From positions 6,510,001 to 6,574,000 of the forward strand of contig NZ_CP186274.1 in NCBI RefSeq assembly GCF_049331405.1: 64,000 bases of DNA, read 5' to 3'. This DNA comes from PoT sp049331405 (lineage in GTDB: Bacteria > Planctomycetota > Planctomycetia > Isosphaerales > Isosphaeraceae). Shown here one piece after another: positions 1 to 9,395 of this stretch. Position 1 is the first letter of the stretch. Each line of letters begins with the position of its first letter. Below the pieces are notes generated by a model. The model worked only from the letters and a program-made list of their open reading frames with translations. It had not been told where the DNA came from and searched no databases. The position numbers were made by a program, and so were the translations under genes.

Positions 1-4
1 GGGG

Positions 5-955
5 ATGCTGATCCGGCTCGATCCTCGAAGGCTCGTGGCTAAAGGCTCCATCACCCAGCGCCGGGTCGTCGAGGCGCTCCGAGGGCTTGGGGTCGACGTC
101 AGCGAAGGCTTGCTCACGGTCAAGGGGGACACCCTGACGCTCAACCTCGACTCGCAGCTCGAGTGGGATCCGCCCCAGGGGAAAGGCCTCGACCCGGCCT
201 GGCTCGAATGGCTCCCGACCGAGAAGGCCCAGGCGGTCTTCGCGATGGAGGTCGAGCCGGACGCCGAGTCGCTGGCCTCGGCGTTCGCCTGGGCCGATCG
301 GATCGAGCGAGCGGATCCGGCCAGGGCCCAGGTGGCGCCGCTCCGCGTCCGGCTCAATCTGCTCGCTGCCACGGCCTCCGTGCGGCCCGAGGTCGACCTC
401 TGGCCGAAGCTGCGCGGGGTCTCGGGCTATGTCCGGACCGAAGTGGAAGGGAATGCCTCGGGGGGCATCCTGGCGCTGCACCTCGTCGACGAGGTGTCGG
501 CCGGGCGGCTCGCGACCCAGTTCCTCCCGAAGGTGATGAGTCGACTGGATCGTGGTCATCCCAAGGAGGGCGCTGCTCTCGGGTCGCTGCCGTCGGATGC
601 CCGGTGGCTCGGCAATGTCTCCGGGAAGCCGGTCAGCGTGCTTCGCCAGGGGGCGACGGTCCTGGTCGGCTGGGGCGACGGCCTGCTCGCGGCGTCCTTG
701 GAGGCGAAGGCCCATCCCGGGCGCTCGGCGGCCTCGATCCTGAAGGCCCCCACCGACGCCACTTCCCCCAGGCGAGCCTTCGCGTTCTGGCCGGGCGAAC
801 TCGGGCCGTCGAAGCTCGCCGATGCGCCCCCGATCCGCTGGTGGGGATGGGACGACAAAAAGTCGACGCACGACCTCGTCCTCTGGGAGGGGCTCCACGG
901 CATGATCGCCCGATACCTGGATCGACTCCCCCTCCAGCCCCCGGCCGACCATTAG
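5..955 (+). CDS. Hypothetical protein, probably 5'-truncated by the window edge
   Basis: The frame is open to the left edge, so the first visible ATG need not be the true start and the gene may begin outside the window. About 316 residues are visible. They are rich in Ala, Leu and Arg, with no signal peptide, membrane segment or catalytic motif that I recognise. The sequence reads as a soluble mixed alpha/beta protein ending with Pro-rich residues. It is followed after 87 bases by the dipeptidase gene on the same strand, so the two could be co-transcribed. No function is proposed. The coding call rests on codon pattern and on the absence of a better frame. Confidence 0.6.
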   Translation: MLIRLDPRRLVAKGSITQRRVVEALRGLGVDVSEGLLTVKGDTLTLNLDSQLEWDPPQGKGLDPAWLEWLPTEKAQAVFAMEVEPDAESLASAFAWADRIERADPARAQVAPLRVRLNLLAATASVRPEVDLWPKLRGVSGYVRTEVEGNASGGILALHLVDEVSAGRLATQFLPKVMSRLDRGHPKEGAALGSLPSDARWLGNVSGKPVSVLRQGATVLVGWGDGLLAASLEAKAHPGRSAASILKAPTDATSPRRAFAFWPGELGPSKLADAPPIRWWGWDDKKSTHDLVLWEGLHGMIARYLDRLPLQPPADH

Positions 956-1042
956 GCCGGGCCGACTCCGGCGAGTAGACTCTTCCCGAGGTGGCGCCTG
1001 GGGCCACCCCATCGCCAAAATTCATCGAGGACGGATCGCGGA

Positions 1043-2050
1043 ATGCCTGGCTCGTTGCGACTGATCGACCTGCACACCGACTGGCTCTTGCAGTACACCC
1101 CGGAGACGACGGTCTACGACCCTTCCCTGTACGAAGGGGTCTCGGCCCGCCTGCCTCAGGCGGATGGATATCTCCAGGGGACTCGGGCGGCCATCCTTTC
1201 CTGCTACCGGAGGGCCGACGACTGGGCGAAGCAGGCGGACCCATGGGCCGCGCTCGCCGCCCTGATCACGCGGATCGAGGCCGAGTTCCCCGGCCGGCTC
1301 CTGGCCGACCGCGACGATTACATCCGGTTCCTCGACGATCCCGACGGCCTCTGCTGGGGCGTGATCGGCATCGAGGGGTTCGATGCGCTCGTGCGCAGCT
1401 CAGCGGACCTCGAACGGCTCCCCCAACTCTTCCGCCGAGGCGTCCGGCTCTTCCAGCCGAGCTACATGCCCAGCGGAGGCCTGGCCGGCTGCTCGCAACC
1501 CGGCGACGATCGGGGCCTGACCGACCTCGGGCGGGCCTTCCTCGAGGCGCTCGCCGACATCGGCTCCGTCCCCGAGGCCCCGCGCCCGATCCTCGACCTG
1601 GCCCACCTCAACCCCCGATCCATCTCCGAGGTGCTCGACTGGTTCGAGGCCGACGAGGCCCGGCCCGGACGCCTGCTCCCGGCCTACAGCCACGGCACCC
1701 CCTGGCATGAGGGCTTCGACTCGCCGAGGGCCATCACGCTCGATAGCCTCAGGCGCCTCCGGGCCCTGGGAGGCTGCATCGGCATGGGGGTCAGCCCTCC
1801 CTTCTTCCAGTCGAGGGATCAGGTCAAGGCGGCGATCGAGCAGGCGGCGAGCCTGCCGTTCCTGGGCCAGCCCGGCTATGAGGGGATCGCGATCGGCACC
1901 GACTTCCTGGGCGTCGATCAGGTCCTCGACGGCCTCGGCGACGTCCCGGCGATCCTCGCCTGGCTCGAGGCCTCATTCCCGGCCGAGGTCGCCGCGCTTC
2001 TCATCGAAGGCAACGCACGCAAGCTCTTGACAGATATGCTGCGTGTTTAA
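1043..2050 (+). CDS. Membrane dipeptidase family protein (peptidase M19)
   Basis: A 335-residue protein of normal length for the M19 (renal dipeptidase-like) zinc dipeptidases, which hydrolyse dipeptides with a TIM-barrel fold. Visible family features are the N-terminal DLHTDW (His-x-Asp metal ligands, residues about 9-14), GIEGFDAL near residue 111 with the bridging Glu, DLAHLN near 190, AYSHGTPWH near 220 with a ligand His, and GTDFLG near 290. No signal peptide or lipobox is seen, so a cytoplasmic location is inferred. A GAGGA lies about 11 bases before the ATG. Substrate cannot be told from sequence; family members act on L,D- or D,D-dipeptides and some on beta-lactams. Confidence 0.85.
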   Translation: MPGSLRLIDLHTDWLLQYTPETTVYDPSLYEGVSARLPQADGYLQGTRAAILSCYRRADDWAKQADPWAALAALITRIEAEFPGRLLADRDDYIRFLDDPDGLCWGVIGIEGFDALVRSSADLERLPQLFRRGVRLFQPSYMPSGGLAGCSQPGDDRGLTDLGRAFLEALADIGSVPEAPRPILDLAHLNPRSISEVLDWFEADEARPGRLLPAYSHGTPWHEGFDSPRAITLDSLRRLRALGGCIGMGVSPPFFQSRDQVKAAIEQAASLPFLGQPGYEGIAIGTDFLGVDQVLDGLGDVPAILAWLEASFPAEVAALLIEGNARKLLTDMLRV

Positions 2051-2246
2051 ATTTGCTCGGGCCGGTTCGCGGGCCTTCTTGGGCCTGCATCCTCCGGGGC
2101 CGGGCGAGATTCCCGGCTTCGGAGAAAATTCATCATTCACACATTCAAACCAAAGAACGAAAGGGGATCATTCCGGCGAACATTCCCGGGGGTGGCCGAT
2201 CTTCGTCCGCGCCCGTCATGCCTCGCCTTGCCTCGCTTACACTACC

Positions 2247-2252
2247 AGGAGA
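2247..2252 (+). promoter_or_regulatory. Shine-Dalgarno site selecting a GTG start
   Basis: AGGAGA lies 7 bases before the GTG at 2260. It supports that start over the upstream ATG codons at 2053 and 2218, which would add a non-conserved leader before the prepilin-like segment. Confidence 0.6.
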
Positions 2253-2259
2253 TCCCGCC

Positions 2260-3333
2260 GTGCTAGTCCAACCGCGACGCCGCGTGTCGAGCCCGGGTTT
2301 CACGCTCATCGAGCTGCTGGTCGTCATCGCCATCATCGCCGTCTTGATCGCCTTGCTGCTGCCCGCCGTGCAGGCCGCCCGCGAGGCCGCCCGCCGGACC
2401 CAGTGCATCAACAACATGAAGCAGATCGGCCTGGCCTTCCACAACTTCGAGGGGACCAAGGGGATCTTCGCCCCGTCGTGGGTCATCTCCCACGGGCTCC
2501 TCGCCCCGCCGAGCCAGCCGATCGACCTGACCACCTTGCCGACGACCGACCCGAACTACATCCCCCCCTGCCCGGTCCAGATCAACGAAGTTTGCGACCA
2601 GCAGCTCGACGTCCAGACCTGGACGACCCTGCTGCTCCCTTATTTCGAACAGTCGCAGATGTATGGTGCTTACAACATTTCGCAGCCGTTCCCCGCGCCC
2701 GTCAACACGACGGTCACGCGCGTCCAGCTCAACGTGATGTACTGCCCGTCGGCCCCGCCGTATCGGACCCAGGACTACTCCGACGGCATCACCCAGGCCC
2801 TCTACGGCGGGGGCTACAAGGCGACCCTCGCCGCGGGCGACTACTCGGTCGACGACGGCATCAACGACTCCTGGCTGACGGCCAATAACATCCCGCACGC
2901 CGCCGGCGTGGATTCGCTGGGCCTCTTGAAGGGCAACAAGGCGCGTCGGATCGCGGAGGTGACCGACGGCACGTCGAACACCATCCTGATGTCGGAAGAC
3001 GCCGGCCGGCCTTACTTCTTCCTCAACGGCAAGCAGTACAACGTCGGCGACCGCATCCCGGGCTACCGAGGCGGCAACCCCGTCGGCTCCGACGTGGGCT
3101 CGGGCGCCGGCTGGGCCGACTACAATAGCGAGTATTACACCGACGGCGACGGCGGCCGCGAGCACACCAACTGGAGCAACAACAACGAGGTCTATGCGTT
3201 CCACCCAGGCGGGGCCAACCACGTCTTCGCCGACGGCTCCGTCCACTTCGTCAAGCGCTCCACAAGCCCCGCCGTCTTCGCCGGCCTCATCACCTACAAC
3301 GGCGGCGAGGTCCTCTCGTCCGACTCGTATTGA
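2260..3333 (+). CDS. DUF1559 domain protein with prepilin-type N-terminus
   Basis: From the GTG start the protein has 357 residues. It opens with a short basic leader and the type II pseudopilin signature GFTLIELLVVIAIIAVLIAL, followed by the planctomycete AAREAARR stretch. It ends with the family pattern HPGGANHVFADGSVHF and GGEVLSSDS. DUF1559 proteins are greatly expanded in planctomycetes and are thought to be processed by prepilin peptidase and inserted in the envelope; their exact role is unknown. The middle shows the recurrent DGTSNTILMSED motif. It is followed by a large hairpin and a small lipoprotein gene, an arrangement that recurs at two other loci in this window. Confidence 0.93.
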   Translation: MLVQPRRRVSSPGFTLIELLVVIAIIAVLIALLLPAVQAAREAARRTQCINNMKQIGLAFHNFEGTKGIFAPSWVISHGLLAPPSQPIDLTTLPTTDPNYIPPCPVQINEVCDQQLDVQTWTTLLLPYFEQSQMYGAYNISQPFPAPVNTTVTRVQLNVMYCPSAPPYRTQDYSDGITQALYGGGYKATLAAGDYSVDDGINDSWLTANNIPHAAGVDSLGLLKGNKARRIAEVTDGTSNTILMSEDAGRPYFFLNGKQYNVGDRIPGYRGGNPVGSDVGSGAGWADYNSEYYTDGDGGREHTNWSNNNEVYAFHPGGANHVFADGSVHFVKRSTSPAVFAGLITYNGGEVLSSDSY

Positions 3334-3439
3334 TCCCCCGCCCCGCCCGAATCCTGCCAAGGCCCCTCTGATCCGCCAGCCCCTCCCGGGTTGATGCGGG
3401 TCGAGGGGCACCCCAATCCGAATGGCCTCCGCTCAAAGG

Positions 3440-3481
3440 TCCCTCGGGAGGGTCGACGACGTGGTCGGCCCTCCCGAGGGA
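3440..3481 (+). terminator. GC-rich stem-loop between DUF1559 and lipoprotein genes
   Basis: Perfect 13-base arms at 3440-3452 and 3469-3481 (left arm TCCCTCGGGAGGG). A further five pairs, one of them G-T, continue the stem inward to leave a loop of about six bases. No T-run follows, so it may be a weak terminator, an attenuator or an mRNA-stabilising 3' structure. Confidence 0.6.
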
Positions 3482-3533
3482 TTCTGCGTCGCATTCGAAC
3501 CGATCGACATCCTCTCAGTGTGCGAGGAACATG

Positions 3534-4001
3534 ATGTGTGCATTTGATTTGTGTCGCCGGGCCGCGTTGCTGCTTCTCCTCGTGGCCGCGACCTCGATGT
3601 TCTCCGGCTGTGGCGGGACCCCCGAAGGGCAGGTCCCGGTCTATCCCGTCAGCGGCCAGATCCAGTATCAGGGCAAGCCGCTCTCCGGCGCGGTGGTGAC
3701 GTTCCACCCCGAGGACGAATCCAAGGTCGCCAAGGATACGCCCCGGCCGATGGGGAGGACCGACGAGCAAGGGAAATTCGAGCTGACCACCTATGGCCTC
3801 TCGGACGGAGCCCCGGCCGGCTCATACCTCGTGGCGATCTCGACCCTCCCCCCGCCCCGGACCGAGACCGGCCTCTTCGCCAGCAAATCGCCGCTGGCTG
3901 TCGACACCCTCAAGGGGCGGTTCCTCGACCACAAGAAGGCGGGGCTCAAGGCCGAGGTGAAGGAAGTGACGAACCAGATCCCCGCGTTCGACCTGAAATA
4001 A
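3534..4001 (+). CDS. Small lipoprotein with carboxypeptidase-regulatory-like fold
   Basis: A protein of about 155 residues with a basic start, a hydrophobic segment and a lipobox-like FSGC near residue 27, so probably a secreted lipoprotein. The rest follows the planctomycete pattern VSGQIQYQGKPLSGAVVTF...G...D..G.F.L, a small beta-sandwich like carboxypeptidase regulatory or transthyretin-like domains. Two adjacent ATG codons (3531, 3534) are possible. GAGGA at 3524-3528 fits 3534 better. It lies 200 bases after the DUF1559 gene on the same strand, the usual neighbour of this family. Molecular function is unknown. Confidence 0.85.
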   Translation: MCAFDLCRRAALLLLLVAATSMFSGCGGTPEGQVPVYPVSGQIQYQGKPLSGAVVTFHPEDESKVAKDTPRPMGRTDEQGKFELTTYGLSDGAPAGSYLVAISTLPPPRTETGLFASKSPLAVDTLKGRFLDHKKAGLKAEVKEVTNQIPAFDLK

Positions 4002-4340
4002 GGCGGCCTCGGGGCCGGACCGGCGAAGTCATCCCTCCTTCGTAGCTTCGCGCCGACCTGCCGGGAACTGCCAGAATGGCGGTCAACCCTGCGGGACGTG
4101 CCCATAGCGGCAGAGTCAATTTCAAGGCGATGATCGGGTGATGTTGGCGTAAGTCTTTGGCCTTAGGGGAATTGAGAGTCGGATTGGGGTCTGGCGCATC
4201 GCTTGCATATTCACGGCGACGATGAATTTGCGCCTGCATCCGCGAAGACGAGGCGGATGTATTTGAAGATGGCCCGGGATCGAGGGCATTCCCGGGCCGA
4301 GTTGAGAAGGCGCAAGTTGTACAGCAAGGAGACCGGGTCG
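4002..4340. other. Non-coding leader upstream of groES
   Basis: There is no gene here. The stretch lacks a classical CIRCE element (TTAGCACTC-N9-GAGTGCTAA). It does contain an imperfect inverted repeat with CIRCE-like geometry, listed separately. Confidence 0.5.
4205..4231. promoter_or_regulatory. Possible operator: 9-N9-9 inverted repeat before groES
   Basis: GCATATTCA (4205-4213) and TGAATTTGC (4223-4231) are inverted copies with one mismatch and a 9-base spacer, the same arm and spacer lengths as CIRCE but a different sequence. A weak sigma-70-like pair, TTGGGG (4184-4189) and CATATT (4206-4211), would place transcription start inside it. An imperfect repeat of this size can arise by chance in a few hundred bases if any spacer is allowed, so this is tentative. 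Confidence 0.25.
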
Positions 4341-4631
4341 ATGAATCTCAAGCCGTTGGGCGATCGCGTGGTGGTCGAGCGGGAAGAGGCGAAGGCAACG
4401 ACCGCCGGAGGGATCGTTTTGCCCGACACCGCCAAGGACAAGCCGCAAAAGGGGAAGGTCCTGGCTGTTGGCGAAGGGCGGCTTACCAAGGATGGCAAGC
4501 GTCGCGAGCTGCAGGTGAAGGTGGGCGATTCGGTCCTCTTCACCTCCTACGCCGGGGACGAGTTCAAGCTCCCGGACGACAAGAAGGTGCTCCTCATGCG
4601 TGAGGACGACATCCTGGCCGTGCTCGACTGA
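4341..4631 (+). CDS. groS: Co-chaperonin GroES
   Basis: 96 residues, the normal size of GroES, the heptameric lid that closes the GroEL folding chamber. It begins MNLKPLGDRVVVEREE and contains TAGGIVLPDTAKDKPQKGKV (mobile loop region, residues about 20-40). It ends with the conserved KVLLMREDDILAVLD. AAGGAGA at 4326-4332 lies 8 bases before the ATG and fixes the start. A much longer reading upstream, from a TTG at 4203, has no homology and is not used. groEL follows after 90 bases, so this is the usual groESL operon. No classical CIRCE element was found upstream. Confidence 0.97.
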   Translation: MNLKPLGDRVVVEREEAKATTAGGIVLPDTAKDKPQKGKVLAVGEGRLTKDGKRRELQVKVGDSVLFTSYAGDEFKLPDDKKVLLMREDDILAVLD

Positions 4632-4721
4632 GCGAGCTGAGCTACCGGACGCTACGCTACCGACCATCCACCTCCACCCGACATCGAACCGTATCCATAT
4701 TGAAGAGGGAGTGACGGATCC

Positions 4722-6353
<1,632 letters not shown>

Positions 6354-6396
6354 GATCGACCCGATTCGTCCCCGACGAATCAGGCTAGAACTCCGA

Positions 6397-6435
6397 ACGC
6401 GAGGCCCGGATGCAAATCTGGGCCTCGCGTTTTTT
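6397..6435 (+). terminator. Rho-independent terminator of groESL
   Basis: Perfect 11-base arms ACGCGAGGCCC (6397-6407) and GGGCCTCGCGT (6420-6430) are followed by a T-run to 6435. This is the clearest intrinsic terminator in the window. Confidence 0.9.
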
Positions 6436-6533
6436 CGTTGATGGGTCCATCCAAAACTTTCGGAAGAAAGCGGGATAAAAAGCCCTCCAGGCCGCATAGT
6501 AGGGCAGGAAACGCGGCAAGGAGACCCAACGGG

Positions 6534-8729
6534 ATGGCGGGCAGCACGAGGGGCGCGTCGGATTACATGCGAGGGCTCGGCTCGCTCTTCGAGTCGGGAG
6601 GCTCGGTGGGCCTGACCGATCGCGAGTTGCTCGAGCGATTCGCCCAAGGGGCCGGAGCCTCCGCCGAGGCCGCCTTCGCGACCCTGGTCCTGCGCCACGG
6701 GCCGATGGTCCTCGGAGTCTGCCGCCGAGTCCTGGCCGATCCCCATGACGTCGACGATGCCTTCCAGGCCTCGTTCCTGGTCCTGGTGCGCAAGGCGGGG
6801 TCGATCCGGGTCGACGACTCGCTGGGAGGTTGGCTCCACGGCGTGAGCCTTAAGGTGGCGAACCGGGCCCGATCACAGGCACTCAAGCGTCCCCATCAGG
6901 CCGGCGAGTCGGCCGAGTCGTGGGAAGCCCCGTCGAGCCTCCCCGACGAACTCGGCCCGATCCTGGACGCGGAGATTTCCAGGCTGCCCGGGCCTTATCG
7001 CGAGGCCCTCCGCCTCTGCTATCTGGAAGGGCTCGCGCTGAAGGACGCGGCCGCGGAACTGGGCTGCCCCATCGGCACGGTGGGGAGCCGCCTGGCGCGG
7101 GCGAAGGACCTCCTGCGCTCGCGGCTGGTCCGCCGCGGCCTCTCCCGATCCGCCCTGCTCCTCCCGGCTTATCTGGCTCCGAGTCGACTCCGGGCCGCCG
7201 CCGTGTCAGAAGCCCTCTTCGAGGCGGCCACCCGTTGCGCGACGAAAGGTGCGGCCGGGACGGTCCCGGCGACCGTCGTCGCCCTTGCTTCCTTCGCGTT
7301 GAGGAATGTTCCCATGTCGAAAGGACTCTTCATGGCTGCCGCCGTGCTCGTGGGCCTGGGATGCTTCGGGACCGGCACCGTCGTCTTCGGCCGCAGGGAT
7401 GAGCCGAAGCAGGAAGCCCCGCCGGCGGTGAAGGTCGAACCGTCGCCGAAGCCGAAGGCCGTCGAGCCGTCTGTGGCCGACCGGTTCAAGCAGATCCGGG
7501 CCGAGTTCAAGGCCGAGCAGAGGAAAGTCGCCGAGGCCGCCGAGGCGGCCAAGACCGATTTCGAGAGGTGGAACATCTATGGGGATAGGGCCCCCGACGA
7601 TGCCGCGTATTCCCGGAGGATGGTCGACCTCGCGTTGACGGCTCCGAAAGATCCGGCCTCCCGCGATGCCCTCGTCTGGGTCCTGGACAAGACGTATCGG
7701 ACCGACGAAGGCCCTTACGGCATCCAGTTCGCCCGTGCCGCCGAGGCGCTGGTCAACCAGCATGCCGACGACCCCGAGGCGGTTCGGGTCGCCCTCCAGT
7801 TAGACAACCTCGTCTCCCGCCATCGCGATGCCCTAATGGAGGGCCTGTATGCCGGGGCCAAGGGGCGCGAGGCGAAGGGGCTGGCTCGGTTGGCCCTGGC
7901 CCAGTATCTCGAGGTCAAGGCTCTTTTTGTCAAGGGCGCTCGAGTTTCCAAGGAACCAAGACCCATCCAGTTCCAAACCTATGACGCCGCCGGGAAGTTG
8001 GTGAATAAGTCCGTGCTCCCATCGAACGATGCCGAGGGCTACCGCGTCGGCCTCCGCCTACTCGACCCCGAGGCCGTCCTCGTCGAGGCGGAACGACTCT
8101 ACCGGGAGGTCATCTCCGACTATGGCGACCTCCCCCACATCACGACGAGGCTCCGCGAGCTGGAAGCCCTGCTGAAAGAGCCCGTCCCGAAATGGGACGA
8201 CAAGCCGTTGACGGCCGAGGAGATCGAGCAAGCCCGTGCCATGACGACCCGGCAAAAGACGCTGGCGCAGGTCGCCGAGGGACATCTCGACGAGATGCAT
8301 CACATCAAGGTGGGCCAGCCCGCCCCCGAGATTGAAGGGACGGACCTCGACGGCAAGACCCTGAAATTGTCCGACTTTCGGGGCAAGGTGGTCGTGCTGG
8401 TCTTCTGGGGTTCCTGGTGCGGGCCCTGCATGAGGGAAGTCCCGCACGAACGGGAACTCGTCGAGAGATACAAGGGGAAGCCGTTCGCCCTCCTGGGGGT
8501 CAATTGCAGGGAGAAGGCGGAGGCCGCGAAGAAAACCGTCGAATCCGAGAAGATGGCCTGGCCGCACTGGCACGACGGTGACGTGGACGGTGGGCCGATC
8601 GTCGAGAAATTCCACGTGCGGCAATATCCGACGATCTTCGTGATCGACGCCAAGGGGATCATCTGCCACAAGGACGCGATCGGCGAAAGTCTGGACAAGG
8701 CGGTCGAGTCGCTGATGCGTCAGATGTAA
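6534..8729 (+). CDS. ECF sigma factor fused to a membrane segment and C-terminal thioredoxin domain
   Basis: 731 residues from the ATG at 6534, chosen because AAGGAG (6518-6523) lies 10 bases before it. Residues about 20-100 match sigma-70 region 2 (LVLRHGPMVLGVCRRVL, DVDDAFQASFLVL). Residues about 145-200 match region 4 (helix-turn-helix around LKDAAAELGCPIGTVGSRLA). A hydrophobic segment at about 261-286 should cross the membrane. A long helical charged region follows, then a redoxin/TlpA-type domain with WCGPC at 628-632 and a conserved cis-Pro (RQYPTIFVID). ECF factors normally end after region 4. Large C-terminal extensions are a known planctomycete trait, and no separate anti-sigma gene is adjacent. 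The inferred topology puts the thioredoxin domain outside the cytoplasm. Confidence 0.9.
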   Translation: MAGSTRGASDYMRGLGSLFESGGSVGLTDRELLERFAQGAGASAEAAFATLVLRHGPMVLGVCRRVLADPHDVDDAFQASFLVLVRKAGSIRVDDSLGGWLHGVSLKVANRARSQALKRPHQAGESAESWEAPSSLPDELGPILDAEISRLPGPYREALRLCYLEGLALKDAAAELGCPIGTVGSRLARAKDLLRSRLVRRGLSRSALLLPAYLAPSRLRAAAVSEALFEAATRCATKGAAGTVPATVVALASFALRNVPMSKGLFMAAAVLVGLGCFGTGTVVFGRRDEPKQEAPPAVKVEPSPKPKAVEPSVADRFKQIRAEFKAEQRKVAEAAEAAKTDFERWNIYGDRAPDDAAYSRRMVDLALTAPKDPASRDALVWVLDKTYRTDEGPYGIQFARAAEALVNQHADDPEAVRVALQLDNLVSRHRDALMEGLYAGAKGREAKGLARLALAQYLEVKALFVKGARVSKEPRPIQFQTYDAAGKLVNKSVLPSNDAEGYRVGLRLLDPEAVLVEAERLYREVISDYGDLPHITTRLRELEALLKEPVPKWDDKPLTAEEIEQARAMTTRQKTLAQVAEGHLDEMHHIKVGQPAPEIEGTDLDGKTLKLSDFRGKVVVLVFWGSWCGPCMREVPHERELVERYKGKPFALLGVNCREKAEAAKKTVESEKMAWPHWHDGDVDGGPIVEKFHVRQYPTIFVIDAKGIICHKDAIGESLDKAVESLMRQM

Positions 8730-9395
8730 GGACAGGACTCTGACGAAACGATGGTGGCGGTGTTCAACGCGTCTTCCATCTCTCGAAGCCAGCCCCGGGC
8801 AGACGCTCGGGGCTGGCTTCGTGCGATGTCGTGAGGTTGTCACTCCGCATCGGGTCCGGACGTTTCGAGTCACCTGAAACGCAAGCGCCCCGGGGATGGT
8901 ATTTCCGATGGCTCCTTCGGGAAGCTCGGCGGGACCTGGTTCGTCGAGGGCGAGAGCCAACAACGTTAGTCGGCCTTGAAAAATAGGAGAATCGAAGACG
9001 TCTGCATAAAAATCGAGGCGAGGTGGTCCGGATCGATCGGGATGGGGTTCAATGCTTCGCCTGAGGTCGGGGCGAGATCGTGATGGTTGGGATTCTGACC
9101 TGGGCACACAAAAGACAAAAGAGTGTCATGGATGGTCGGAAGAGGATAAGATGGTGACTGGAGAGCCGGCGGCGTGATTTAGCCGACGAAGTGACGAGAT
9201 TGATCAGGCCGGCTCGAGGGTAGGGTCCGAGTTTCAAGGTGGTGTGCCGCCCCTTGGCGAAGTCGCCGTTGAAGTCGACGCCAGAGGGGCATCCTGCGGA
9301 AGGGGCAATCCGCAGAGGTCTTCGGCCCGCCGAGTTGGGTCCGTGCGGGTTCGTCAACTAGGTTTGGCATCTTTGGGTTGGGCCTGGAGGATTTG
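8730..9395. other. Non-coding interval
   Basis: Apart from the hairpin at 8785-8820 I see no gene or RNA in this interval. It presumably carries the promoter of the large surface protein gene, but no confident promoter boxes were found. Confidence 0.45.
8785..8820 (+). terminator. Terminator-like hairpin after the ECF-thioredoxin gene
   Basis: Perfect 13-base arms GAAGCCAGCCCCG (8785-8797) and CGGGGCTGGCTTC (8808-8820) enclose a 10-base loop. No T-run follows. Confidence 0.6.

Noticed and set aside
4002..4340. Classical CIRCE element before groES
   Set aside because: Searched by eye for TTAGCACTC and GAGTGCTAA; neither is present.
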